Assembly: GCA_028699255.1 (NCBI GenBank)
Contig: JAQVUX010000009.1
Coordinates: 1-44,564, forward strand
DNA: 44,564 bases
Origin: Candidatus Omnitrophota bacterium
Lineage (GTDB): Bacteria; Omnitrophota; Gorgyraeia; 2-01-FULL-45-10
Direction of reading: 5' to 3'
Part shown: one piece after another, positions 8,892-17,825 of the stretch
How positions within the stretch are numbered: position 1 is the first letter of the stretch
Layout of the letters: the number at the start of each line of letters is the position of its first letter
Made by a program: the position numbers and the translations under genes
Notes under the pieces: model-generated
What the model saw: the letters and a program-made list of their open reading frames with translations, nothing else
The model's database searches: none
Told to the model about the DNA's origin: nothing

Positions 8892-9951
8892 GAAATACAT
8901 GCGCATGGCGCTTGATCTCGCGCGCAAAGGTTTGGCTCTGACGAGTCCGAACCCGGCCGTGGGCGCTGTCGTCGTCAAGGGCGGCAGAGTCGTCGGGCGC
9001 GGCTACCATAAGAAGTGCGGGGCGGCACACGCCGAAGTAAACGCGCTTAATGATGCCGGGGGTAAGGCTAAAGGCGCCACGCTTTACGTTACGCTCGAAC
9101 CGTGCAATCATTTCGGCAGGACGCCTCCATGCACCGACGCTATAATCGCCGCTAAGATTGTAAGAGTAGTAGCCGCTATGAAAGACCCAAACCCGCTAAA
9201 TGATGGCGGCGGACTGAGAAAGCTGAAAAAGCGCGGGGTAAAAGTTTCGGTTGGCGTGCTGGAAGAAGAGGCTCAGGGTTTGAATAAGCCTTTTGCAAAG
9301 TTTATTACCACGGGGATGCCGTACGTTACCGTGAAACTGGCAGAGTCGATAGACGGCAAAATAGCTACCAGGGCGGGTGATTCGAAATGGATAACCGGCC
9401 CTGCTTCGCGACGGTATGTCCATGATTTAAGATCGAGAGTTGATGCCGTCATGGTCGGTGTAAATACTGTTATAAAAGATGACCCCAGATTGACCTGCAG
9501 GATACCCGGCAGGCGGGATCCTGCCAGGGTCATAGTGGATAGCGCTTTAAAGACGCCGCCCGGCGCCAGAATATTTTCCGGAAGTTCCGCCGCGCCGGTC
9601 TACATGGCTACACTCCGCCGCGCCGGGACGGTGGCGAAGGACGCACGCCTTATAAGGACGCGTTCCGATCACGGGAGGGTGGATCTAAAAGAACTTTTAA
9701 AGAAACTCGCTCGGCTTGGCATGACGCATATATTAGTCGAAGGCGGTGGAGAGCTGGTAGCGGGCTTAATCGAGAAGAAGCTGGTCGACGAATTCATGTT
9801 TTTCATAGCGCCGATGATAATAGGCGGCAGAGACGCTGTGTCTTCGGTGGGAGGTGTTGGAGCGCGCAGGATGGGCCAGGCACTTGCGCTTGGCGAGATG
9901 AAGGTACGAAGATTTGGGAAAGATATTCTAATAGAAGCCGAGGTGAAATAA
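8878..9951 (+). CDS. ribD: Bifunctional riboflavin deaminase/reductase RibD
   Basis: Carries the two middle steps of the pathway. The N-terminal cytidine-deaminase-fold domain (about 1-145) deaminates the diaminopyrimidine: zinc site HAEVNAL with LEPCNHFGRTPPC. The C-terminal reductase domain (about 146-357, from YVTVKLAESIDGKIA through SKWITG, RVDAVMVGVNTV, HILVEGGGEL) reduces the ribosyl side chain with NADPH. 357 residues is typical. The start MHTDEKYMRMALDLARKG is in the usual place relative to the family; it overlaps the PHP gene, and its stop overlaps the ribE start. Confidence 0.96.
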   Translation: MHTDEKYMRMALDLARKGLALTSPNPAVGAVVVKGGRVVGRGYHKKCGAAHAEVNALNDAGGKAKGATLYVTLEPCNHFGRTPPCTDAIIAAKIVRVVAAMKDPNPLNDGGGLRKLKKRGVKVSVGVLEEEAQGLNKPFAKFITTGMPYVTVKLAESIDGKIATRAGDSKWITGPASRRYVHDLRSRVDAVMVGVNTVIKDDPRLTCRIPGRRDPARVIVDSALKTPPGARIFSGSSAAPVYMATLRRAGTVAKDARLIRTRSDHGRVDLKELLKKLARLGMTHILVEGGGELVAGLIEKKLVDEFMFFIAPMIIGGRDAVSSVGGVGARRMGQALALGEMKVRRFGKDILIEAEVK

Positions 9952-10586
9952 TGTTTACTGGATTGATACGAGAGCTCGGGGTTGTGCGCAATTTTAATCG
10001 CTCCGGTAACGTCTACCGCCTGGAAGCCTCTTCGGATATAATCGCAAAGACGGCCCAGATAGGCGACAGCGTATCTATTAACGGCGCTTGTCTGACGCTT
10101 GTAAATAAGAAGTCGGGCGTCTTGGAGTTCGATGTCATGGAAGAGACTGTCCGCAGGACGGCTCTTTCGTCTGTAAAGAGCGGGGATAAGGTGAACATGG
10201 AGGACGCTTTGCGCGCCGGCGGGCCGCTTGGCGGACATTTTGTACTGGGCCACGTCGATTGCGTGGGTACGATAAAACACATTGAGAGTTCAGGGCAGGA
10301 ATATATTATTGAAATTGAATTTCCGGCGGAATTCAGCCATCTCATCGTTGAAAAGGGATCGGTTACGCTGGATGGTATAAGCCTGACGATCGGCGAAACG
10401 GCTCGCGGCGGATTTAAAGTTTACATAATACCGCATACCATGAAGATGACCAATCTATCCGGTAAGCGCGCACGGGATAAGATCAATATAGAATTCGATA
10501 TTATCGGGAAATATCTCGCGCGTTTCCGTCAACTCGATAAAGGCGGCGGGGTTACCGAAAAATTCCTGAAAGAGATGGGATTTTAA
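9951..10586 (+). CDS. ribE: Riboflavin synthase (alpha subunit)
   Basis: Dismutates two 6,7-dimethyl-8-ribityllumazine molecules into riboflavin and the aminopyrimidine that LumS reuses. 211 residues with the canonical MFTGLIRELG start and two tandem lumazine-binding barrels (about 1-95 and 96-200): GDSVSINGACLTLV in the first and KGSVTLDGISLTI in the second, with GGHFVLGHVDCVG between them. Final gene of the riboswitch operon, overlapping ribD by one base. A hairpin spans its stop codon. Confidence 0.96.
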   Translation: MFTGLIRELGVVRNFNRSGNVYRLEASSDIIAKTAQIGDSVSINGACLTLVNKKSGVLEFDVMEETVRRTALSSVKSGDKVNMEDALRAGGPLGGHFVLGHVDCVGTIKHIESSGQEYIIEIEFPAEFSHLIVEKGSVTLDGISLTIGETARGGFKVYIIPHTMKMTNLSGKRARDKINIEFDIIGKYLARFRQLDKGGGVTEKFLKEMGF

Positions 10587-10602
10587 GCGGAATAGCGCTT
10601 AA
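10583..10602 (+). terminator. Hairpin at the end of the riboflavin operon
   Basis: TTAAGCG (10583-10589) pairs with CGCTTAA (10596-10602) around a six-base loop directly over the ribE stop. There is no proper T run, so it may protect the 3' end rather than terminate. Confidence 0.35.
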
Positions 10603-10608
10603 ATAGAT

Positions 10609-10637
10609 TTGAAATATAGGGATTTTCGTGATATAGT
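10609..10637 (+). promoter_or_regulatory. Promoter of the TIGR04073-type gene
   Basis: TTGAAA (10609-10614), a 17-base spacer and TATAGT (10632-10637) preceded by TGA (extended -10). The segment TTCGTGATATAGTTTTAT differs by one base from the corresponding segment of the smc promoter. Confidence 0.6.
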
Positions 10638-10659
10638 TTTATCCAACAAGGAGGTAGGG

Positions 10660-10998
10660 ATGGCCAGACGTGTGATATCGATAGCGTTGGTAGTGTTTTT
10701 GTTCGCTTTTGCGTTTGTTCCGTCGGGATACTGCGATGATCCGGTGAAAAAATTGGGTAGAGGATTATGTAATATCGGGACGTTTCCTTTTGAATTATGC
10801 CTGCAGACATCCAGGGTTAATGATACAGATGGCCCAATGGCGGCCTGTACCTGGGGGATTTTAAAAGGCCTGGGTATGAGCGGGATAAGACTTCTGGTGG
10901 GTGTGTATGAAACGGTGACATTCCCTATACCTCAACCGAAAAATTACGCGCCTATACTCACCGATCCGGAATTTATGTTTCAGGACCAGAACTGGTAA
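10660..10998 (+). CDS. Exosortase system-associated protein, TIGR04073 type
   Basis: A 112-residue secreted protein. The signal peptide is MARRVISIALVVFLFAFAFV and cleavage is probably after GYC or GYCD. The mature part opens KLGRGLCNIGTFPFELC, continues with GPMAACTWGILKGLGMSGIRLLVGVYETVTFPIP and ends PILTDPEFMF. These blocks are those I know from TIGR04073, a short family found in genomes with exosortase/PEP-CTERM sorting and common in Omnitrophota and other PVC bacteria; its function is unknown. The start at 10660 has AAGGAGG five bases upstream; a TTG start 51 bases earlier would run through the promoter and ribosome-binding site. It is monocistronic, with its own promoter and terminator. 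No exosortase gene is in the window. Confidence 0.8.
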   Translation: MARRVISIALVVFLFAFAFVPSGYCDDPVKKLGRGLCNIGTFPFELCLQTSRVNDTDGPMAACTWGILKGLGMSGIRLLVGVYETVTFPIPQPKNYAPILTDPEFMFQDQNW

Positions 10999-11009
10999 TG
11001 GTTCGACGC

Positions 11010-11037
11010 GCCAAAAATTGCATATGCAATTTTTGGC
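11010..11037. repeat. Perfect 28-base palindrome
   Basis: GCCAAAAATTGCAT followed by its exact reverse complement ATGCAATTTTTGGC. It lies 11 bases after the TIGR04073 stop and is followed by a second, stronger hairpin, so it may be a first terminator or a 3' stabilising stem. Confidence 0.75.
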
Positions 11038-11052
11038 TTGCTCGCCACTTAT

Positions 11053-11088
11053 AATAAGTAGGGCACCTTAAAAGGTGCCCTACTTATT
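11053..11088. terminator. Strong bidirectional hairpin terminator
   Basis: A 17-base arm starting AATAAGTAGGGCACCTT at 11053 is separated by AA from its exact complement ending at 11088. A T/A-rich tail follows. It separates the TIGR04073 gene from the tRNA gene. Confidence 0.8.
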
Positions 11089-11091
11089 TAT

Positions 11092-11120
11092 TTGCTCATA
11101 ATATAATGTTATGTTATTAT
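11092..11120 (+). promoter_or_regulatory. Promoter of tRNA-Pro
   Basis: TTGCTC (11092-11097), a 17-base spacer, and TATTAT (11115-11120) preceded by TGT. A start near 11127 places the mature tRNA almost immediately downstream. Confidence 0.5.
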
Positions 11121-11129
11121 AAACCCAGT

Positions 11130-11206
11130 CGGGGCGTAGCGCAGTTGGCTAGCGCGCTTGGTTCGGGACCAAGAGGTCGACGGTTCAAATCCGCCCGCCC
11201 CGACCA
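11130..11206 (+). tRNA. tRNA-Pro (anticodon CGG)
   Basis: A 77-base cloverleaf. The acceptor stem is CGGGGCG/CGCCCCG with discriminator A and an encoded CCA (11204-11206). The D stem is GCGC/GCGC; the anticodon stem CTTGG/CCAAG encloses the loop TTCGGGA, giving anticodon CGG. The T loop is TTCAAAT. The T stem has one A-C mismatch (GACGG against CCGCC). The first base C pairing with G is characteristic of proline tRNAs. Confidence 0.95.
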
Positions 11207-11208
11207 CT

Positions 11209-11239
11209 GACTTTGCCGTTATTTAAGTCCGGCAAAGTC
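11209..11239 (+). terminator. Hairpin downstream of tRNA-Pro
   Basis: GACTTTGCCG (11209-11218) and CGGCAAAGTC (11230-11239) form a perfect 10-base stem with an 11-base loop. There is no T run; it may be a processing or Rho-assisted 3' end. Confidence 0.4.
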
Positions 11240-11251
11240 GTGCCGAAGCCT

Positions 11252-11282
11252 ATTTGAAGAATATCGAAGATATTTTTCAAAT
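11252..11282 (+). other. Leader stem-loop before the acylphosphatase gene
   Basis: ATTTGAAGAATATC (11252-11265) and GATATTTTTCAAAT (11269-11282) form a 14-base stem with one G-T pair and a GAA loop. It makes an upstream TTG start (11254) unlikely, because the N-terminal extension would be encoded by the stem itself. Confidence 0.5.
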
Positions 11283-11307
11283 GCTTAGGCAAGGCATAAG
11301 CAATCAT

Positions 11308-11607
11308 ATGAAAACCGCTTCAAAAAAAATAACCGCGAATAAACGCGCACACCTCTACTATTCCGGAGCGGTCCAGGGAGTAGGTTTCCGGTATACGGCC
11401 GAGAGGCTGTCGAATTCTTTCAAAGTGTCCGGATGGGCTAAAAATCTGTCTGATGGCAGGGTGGAAATGGTCTGTGAAGGCGCCGAACCGGACGTCAGGG
11501 CCTTCCTCGAGAAGATCGCTGATGTGTTCATGGAGTATATTAGGGGCATTGACGCCGATTGGAGCGAGGCGACCGGTGAGTTTACCGGATTCGACATACG
11601 GTTCTAA
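11308..11607 (+). CDS. acyP: Acylphosphatase
   Basis: Hydrolyses carboxyl-phosphate bonds of acyl phosphates in the cytosol. From the ATG at 11308 the protein has 99 residues, close to the family's usual 90-100. The signature block is YYSGAVQGVGFRYTAERLS (catalytic Arg in GFR), then VSGWAKNLSDGRVEMVCEG with the catalytic Asn in the WAKNL segment. The start is uncertain: an in-frame ATG at 11281 and a TTG at 11254 lie upstream inside or beside a stem-loop, and none has a good ribosome-binding site. The gene is the first of a run of tightly spaced genes to xerD, with only two bases before the next start. Confidence 0.9.
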   Translation: MKTASKKITANKRAHLYYSGAVQGVGFRYTAERLSNSFKVSGWAKNLSDGRVEMVCEGAEPDVRAFLEKIADVFMEYIRGIDADWSEATGEFTGFDIRF

Positions 11608-11609
11608 CG

Positions 11610-12338
11610 ATGCGCTACGGTATTATATCCGACATACATGGAAATCTTGAAGCCCTCTCAGCCGTCCTTGAAGCTATGGCGTCGGAGCGGATAGACGCAT
11701 ATCTTTGCATAGGTGACATAGTCGGCTATGGCGCCAATCCGAAAGAATGCGTAAAGACGGTTGAATCGCTCCGGCCGGAACTGCTTATAGCGGGAAACCA
11801 CGAGTGGGGTGTGGTCGACTTCCTCGATATCGATTATTTCACCGAAAATGCGGCAAAAGCTATTAACTGGACTAAGGATATTTTAAGCGACGATGAGAAA
11901 GAGTACATCCGGTCTTTTAAATTACTCGGTAACATTGGGCGCATGGTTCTGGTTCACGGCTCATTAGATGCGCCGGAAGATTTTAATTATATAGTTAACT
12001 CGACCGATGCCGTTAAAACACTTAAACTTTTAAAACAAGGGATATGTTTTGTGGGGCATTCCCACTATCCCGGCATATTCTGCCTGGAAGGCGATTCTGC
12101 CGTCGCTGTCGAAGGGTTCAAGGCCGGCATCGAAGACGGTAGGAAGTATGTCGTGAATGCCGGTAGCGTCGGACAGCCGCGAGACGGAGACCCGAGAGCG
12201 TCTTTTATCGTTTATGATGAAGATGCGGCTTTCGTGGAGATAAAAAGAGTAGATTATAACATCAAGGAAGCCCAGCGAAAAATAACTACCGCAGGACTCC
12301 CGGATGAGTTTGCGTTACGATTGGCGGAAGGGCGATAA
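11610..12338 (+). CDS. Calcineurin-like metallophosphoesterase
   Basis: A 242-residue dinuclear-metal phosphoesterase. All the metal-site blocks are present: SDIHGN (residues 7-12), GDIVGYG, GNHE, VHGS and GHSHYPG, followed by NAGSVGQPRDGDPRAS, a tail shared with small YfcE/MJ0936-type phosphodiesterases and diadenosine-tetraphosphatase-like enzymes. The natural substrate cannot be read. No signal peptide is seen, so it is cytoplasmic. It lies between acyP and ligA with 2- and 3-base gaps and is probably in the same transcript. Confidence 0.9.
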   Translation: MRYGIISDIHGNLEALSAVLEAMASERIDAYLCIGDIVGYGANPKECVKTVESLRPELLIAGNHEWGVVDFLDIDYFTENAAKAINWTKDILSDDEKEYIRSFKLLGNIGRMVLVHGSLDAPEDFNYIVNSTDAVKTLKLLKQGICFVGHSHYPGIFCLEGDSAVAVEGFKAGIEDGRKYVVNAGSVGQPRDGDPRASFIVYDEDAAFVEIKRVDYNIKEAQRKITTAGLPDEFALRLAEGR

Positions 12339-14351
<2,013 letters not shown>

Positions 14352-14371
14352 AAAGCTACCGTGGAGATATC

Positions 14372-14923
14372 ATGAAGAAATGGCTTGTTATGTTTTTTGC
14401 AATCATATTTATCGCCAATATTACAGGATGCGATGCCGTGCAGAGGAAATTTACACGAAAAAATAAAACGGTAAAGAAGCCGCGTTTTTATCAGCTAAAG
14501 AAGTACACTAAGAAACCGCCGCCGGAACTCTACAAACAGCATTACTCGTACTGGGCGTCATGGCAGGAGGAGATGGTGAAGGTCGTGGGGCAAAATATAA
14601 AGAAGGATCAGAGATGCGCGGCGGAAGCGATAGGTCATCTTAAAGATATGCAGGCCCTGCTCGTCGAGGAAAAAGCGGATGAGCTCGAGGCGCACATAGA
14701 GAGTATGGAAAGCCTTAAAGCGATAATAGCCAGGGGCAGTCTTTCGTCCGCCGGTAAAGATTATGTGCGGAATTCTCTGGACCGGGAGGATAGGATTATA
14801 AAGCGGGATTTTTGTTACAGTAAGGTCAAAAAATTCATAAGGATGGAAACGGAAGAGCCGTCGGGCGCCAAACTAAGCATGGCCGTCGGAAAGGAAATAA
14901 AACCGCTTGAATCGGAAAAATAA
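14372..14923 (+). CDS. Putative lipoprotein, helical
   Basis: 183 residues starting MKKWLVMFFAIIFIANITGC: a lipoprotein signal peptide with lipobox ITGC, so probably anchored in a membrane on the periplasmic side. The mature part starts basic (RKFTRKNKTVKKP), continues with an aromatic KQHYSYWASWQEEMVKV segment and then long charged helices (ALLVEEKADELEAHIESMESLKAI). I know no named family. I use the ATG at 14372, preceded by GGAG five bases away; the ATG at 14348, which overlaps the ligA stop, would spoil the signal peptide by adding a charged extension. The 3' end overlaps the next gene by 17 bases, so it is co-translated with the MBL hydrolase. Confidence 0.75.
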   Translation: MKKWLVMFFAIIFIANITGCDAVQRKFTRKNKTVKKPRFYQLKKYTKKPPPELYKQHYSYWASWQEEMVKVVGQNIKKDQRCAAEAIGHLKDMQALLVEEKADELEAHIESMESLKAIIARGSLSSAGKDYVRNSLDREDRIIKRDFCYSKVKKFIRMETEEPSGAKLSMAVGKEIKPLESEK

Positions 14924-15539
14924 AGACAGATTTTTCCTCGAAAGGTTCGTTGTGGGCCCGTTGGGTGTCAACGCTTACCTGCTGGCAGATCCCGTCTCCA
15001 AAGATGCCTGCCTTATAGATCCGGGTGCCGACGCTGACAGGCTAAAAGATTGCATAAAGAAACACGGTTTCAATCTCCGCTGTATAATAAATACCCACGG
15101 CCATGGCGATCACATAGGCGCCAACGCAAGTTTTAAAGTCCCTATATACGTGCACGAAGCGGATAAGGATTTTCTCGCCGACCCCGATAAAAACATGTCC
15201 CGTTTTTTCTTTTTCAATATCATATCCCCTCCGGCCGAGCGCCTGCTTAAAGAAGGCGATATTATCGAAATCGGTTCCATTAAATTAAAAGTAATACATA
15301 CGCCTGGACACACGCCCGGCTCGATCGCGCTTGCGACGGGCAATGTGATATTTACCGGCGACACGTTATTCAAAGACAGTGTCGGCCGCACCGATTTCGA
15401 TTACGGCTCCTCCGCCGCGCTCTTCGATTCGATAAGGAAGAAGCTCCTTGTGTTTTCCGACGAGACGGTTATATATCCCGGTCATGGCGCGCCATCGACG
15501 ATAGGCGACGAGAAGAAAGGCAATCAGTTCCTCGCATGA
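14907..15539 (+). CDS. MBL-fold hydrolase (glyoxalase II-like)
   Basis: A 210-residue metallo-beta-lactamase-fold hydrolase. Zinc ligands are in THGHGDHIG (HxHxDH), the TPGHTPGS block, TGDTLFKDSVGRTD and the final YPGHG. Such short glyoxalase-II-like proteins act on thioesters or related substrates in the cytosol; the substrate here is undetermined. The start is probably the TTG at 14907, which gives the family-like N terminus NKDRFFLERFVVGPLGVNAY; a GTG at 14952 with AAAGG upstream would cut the first beta strand. It overlaps the lipoprotein gene by 17 bases and xerD by four (ATGA). Confidence 0.88.
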   Translation: MNRKNKDRFFLERFVVGPLGVNAYLLADPVSKDACLIDPGADADRLKDCIKKHGFNLRCIINTHGHGDHIGANASFKVPIYVHEADKDFLADPDKNMSRFFFFNIISPPAERLLKEGDIIEIGSIKLKVIHTPGHTPGSIALATGNVIFTGDTLFKDSVGRTDFDYGSSAALFDSIRKKLLVFSDETVIYPGHGAPSTIGDEKKGNQFLA

Positions 15540-16423
15540 AACATCTGATAGAAGAATTTCTTAATTATCTTACCGTTGAAAGAGGCTTGAGCAAAAATAC
15601 GACAGCCGCGTATGGTACGGACCTCAAACATTTCACCGAACGCATGGAGGCTATAGGCATAACCGACCCCGCGAAAATAAAACGGCAGGACATAATGGCC
15701 TATATGCTATACCTCAAAGATAACGGCATAGGGAGTAATTCTATATCGCGTTCGCTCGTGGCTATAAAGATGTTCTATCGATTTTTGGTTCAGGAGCGGC
15801 TCGCCAAAGAAGACGTCTCCGGACTGGTAGAGTCGCCTAAGCTTATACGCGCCCTGCCGGATGTGCTTAATCTCGATGAGATCGAAAAACTCCTGGCCGG
15901 CCCCGACCTGCGCGACGGTGTCGGCATACGGGACAGGGCGGCGCTGGAACTGATGTATGCTACGGGGATGCGGGTTTCGGAAGTCGTGGAGCTTACGAAA
16001 GAGGGTTTGAATCTCGATGTCGGGTTCGTGAAGTGCAAAGGCAAGGGGGATAAAGAGCGGATCGTGCCGCTGGGTAAGAAAGCCAAAGAGGCGCTCGCGC
16101 GATACATCGAAAAGGTGCGCCCCGGGCTCGTCAGAGACAAGGACGTTCCGCAACTTTTTATTTCGCGGCTTGGGAAGAAGGTATCGCGGCAGACATTCTG
16201 GAAGATGATAAAGCGCTACGCAAAACTTGCGCGCATAAAAAAGGAAGTAACTCCGCATACGCTTCGTCACAGTTTCGCGACGCACCTATTGGAACATGGA
16301 GCGGATCTTCGGGTCGTACAGGAGATGTTAGGGCACGCGGATATCGCGACGACTCAGTTTTATACGCACATCGATCGCACGCGGCTGAAGTCGGTCCACA
16401 AACAGTTCCATCCGCGCGCTTAA
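15536..16423 (+). CDS. xerD: Site-specific tyrosine recombinase XerD/XerC type
   Basis: A 295-residue tyrosine recombinase that resolves chromosome dimers at dif, normally activated by FtsK (encoded at 26750-28957). The N-terminal SAM-like DNA-binding domain spans about 1-85 (EEFLNYLTVERGLSKNTTAAY). The catalytic domain has Arg146 (GMRVSE), Lys in KGKGDKER, His241 and Arg244 (HTLRHSFATH), His267 (LGHADI) and Tyr276 (QFYTH). It is intact and of standard length. XerD is more likely than XerC from the overall pattern, but this is not certain without a tree. No dif site was recognised in the window. Last gene of the acyP-to-xerD run; its stop sits at the edge of the structured region that follows. 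Confidence 0.92.
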   Translation: MKHLIEEFLNYLTVERGLSKNTTAAYGTDLKHFTERMEAIGITDPAKIKRQDIMAYMLYLKDNGIGSNSISRSLVAIKMFYRFLVQERLAKEDVSGLVESPKLIRALPDVLNLDEIEKLLAGPDLRDGVGIRDRAALELMYATGMRVSEVVELTKEGLNLDVGFVKCKGKGDKERIVPLGKKAKEALARYIEKVRPGLVRDKDVPQLFISRLGKKVSRQTFWKMIKRYAKLARIKKEVTPHTLRHSFATHLLEHGADLRVVQEMLGHADIATTQFYTHIDRTRLKSVHKQFHPRA

Positions 16424-16693
16424 AATTTTTCGCTGTAATTTTAGAACGTGCTGTGCCTTTGCGGTTTGCGCCGAACGCGGGCGGTGACTTTTGGGTGGTG
16501 CCTTCGCTCGCCGCGAATCGGCATTAGGCATGCCGATTCGCTGTCAAAAATTTTCGATGGCCGTTCAACCTGCCAATACGCAACTATTGAGCAGTTTGTC
16601 CGGCCTTTCTGGATCGCCATAAAGTATCGAAAATTTTAAGATTCGCTTCGGCACGCACCCAAAAGTTTCGCCACTCTATAAGCGGAAATTTTA
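16422..16693. ncRNA. Candidate structured RNA region I (large nested hairpin)
   Basis: No credible gene lies here, but nested inverted repeats cover the whole interval. The outer arms are AAAATTTTTCGCT (16422-16434) and AGCGGAAATTTT (16681-16692), with one bulge and one wobble. The next helix is ACTTTTGGGTG-GTGCC (16487-16502) with GGCAC-G-CACCCAAAAGT (16650-16666). It encloses a perfect 11-base hairpin GCGAATCGGCA/TGCCGATTCGC (16513-16541) and a helix AAAATTTTCGAT/ATCGAAAATTTT (16547-16558 with 16626-16637), making a three-way junction. This could be a non-coding RNA or a MITE-like element; I cannot match it to tmRNA, RNase P RNA or SRP RNA. The strand is not decided. Confidence 0.45.
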
Positions 16694-16702
16694 TATGAAA
16701 GC

Positions 16703-16747
16703 GTCATTGCGAGGCCGCCACCGAAGGTGGCGAGCCGAAGCAATCTC
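16703..16747. repeat. REP-like dispersed hairpin element, copy 2
   Basis: Begins GTCATTGCGAGG and ends CGAAGCAATCTC, with a perfect inner hairpin CGCCACC/GGTGGCG. It is the inverse orientation of the element at 57-92, with the same conserved ends and a longer inner stem. Confidence 0.65.
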
Positions 16748-16829
16748 GCTTGGAGAGTAATGTTGTTTTAGCATTTTTTTGCGCTGGAATTAAAAATAGA
16801 ATGTTACTACGTAGGAGCAAGTAAATATA

Positions 16830-17735
16830 ATGGGAAAGAATTTTAAATATTGCAACTACATAGTAGCGTTTATTGATGTTTTAGGGCAAAAAGATGCGTT
16901 TAATGGAATTAGCGATATTCCTGAAAATAAAGAGCAAGAACACAAATTGAATCAAGCTCATTCGCAAACTGTTTTGTTTGTTGAAAAATTGCGGGGGTAT
17001 TTCTATAACTTTTTTAATTCTTATAGTGCTTATGCGGAAGAAGGATTGATTAAAGTAATTATTCCAGAAGAAAAAAAAGAGCAATTTAAAGAAATGCGTA
17101 AATGTATTTTAAAACATGTACGTTTTTCGGATTGCATTCAAGCATTTGTGCCCCTGGAAAGCGTTAAATATCACGCACCTTGCGCGAAAGGTGTTGTTGG
17201 GGTGTTAGGTGCTTGTGGCATGTCAATGCTGTTTTCTTTATCGGAAGGTAAGTCTTTCCGCGCTGGCATTGATGTTGGAATTGGAACGGAGCTAAGTAGC
17301 GGTGAAGTGTATGGGCCGGGTTTTTTCAGCGCATATAGATTAGAAAGTGAAATAGCTCAATATCCACGGATAGTAATAGGTGACACAATGGTTAATTATT
17401 TAGCAAATTTATGTCACAGCATAACGCAATTACCCAATCAAACAATAGAGGATATACAGGTATGCAAGGCGCTTGCCGGTATGTGCGAAAAAATGATGAC
17501 CACGGACTTGGATGGGCGTTATATATTAGATTATCTAGGAGCCGGGTTTAGAGATATTTTTTATAGCAATTTGTCTGCAGAAGAAAAAAAGGAAATGGCA
17601 GATCTTTTTAAGTGCGCGTTTACCTTTGTCGAAAATGAGTATAAAAAACAGAAAGCTAATAGAGGTAAGCTGGCTATCAGATACTATATGCTTTATAACT
17701 ATTTTAAAGCAAGAGTAAAGCTTTGGGAAAAATAG
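16830..17735 (+). CDS. Class III nucleotidyl cyclase-like protein
   Basis: A 301-residue protein I cannot name but whose motif order resembles class III (adenylyl/guanylyl) cyclase catalytic domains. VAFIDVLG (Asp16) and RFSDCIQAF (Asp101) would supply the two metal-binding aspartates. FRAGIDVGIGTELSSGEVYGPG (Arg144 onwards) and FSAYRLESEIAQYPRIVIGD match the G-I-x-x-G ... AxRLE region. A long helical insertion (about 25-95) separates the two Asp motifs. The C terminus is helical and basic. No signal peptide or membrane segment is seen. The gene is much more A/T-rich than its neighbours, stands alone, and lies between two structured non-coding regions, which suggests lateral acquisition. An AGGAG lies 12 bases before the ATG. 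Related stand-alone cyclases occur in anti-phage Pycsar systems, but no effector gene is next to it, so a defence role is only a possibility. Confidence 0.6.
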   Translation: MGKNFKYCNYIVAFIDVLGQKDAFNGISDIPENKEQEHKLNQAHSQTVLFVEKLRGYFYNFFNSYSAYAEEGLIKVIIPEEKKEQFKEMRKCILKHVRFSDCIQAFVPLESVKYHAPCAKGVVGVLGACGMSMLFSLSEGKSFRAGIDVGIGTELSSGEVYGPGFFSAYRLESEIAQYPRIVIGDTMVNYLANLCHSITQLPNQTIEDIQVCKALAGMCEKMMTTDLDGRYILDYLGAGFRDIFYSNLSAEEKKEMADLFKCAFTFVENEYKKQKANRGKLAIRYYMLYNYFKARVKLWEK

Positions 17736-17750
17736 AAAACGCGTAATTTA

Positions 17751-17772
17751 TTTTCCACCCCGGGATGGAAAA
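17751..17772. repeat. Palindrome family A, copy 2
   Basis: TTTTCCACCCCGGGATGGAAAA: the family A palindrome with one C/A mismatch in the arms, 15 bases after the cyclase-like gene. It may serve as its 3' hairpin. Confidence 0.75.
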
Positions 17773-17825
17773 TTTGGGTGCAAAAATCAGTTAAACTTAG
17801 CATTGGCACCTGTAGTGATAGAAGG

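Noticed and set aside
16448-16639. Plus-strand reading frame of 63 codons after xerD
   Set aside because: It lies within the nested inverted repeats of structured region I, has no ribosome-binding site and has a composition unlike a protein.
16424-16830. A dif site next to xerD
   Set aside because: No 28-base sequence with XerC/XerD-type half sites was recognised; the inverted repeats here are much longer and of a different kind.
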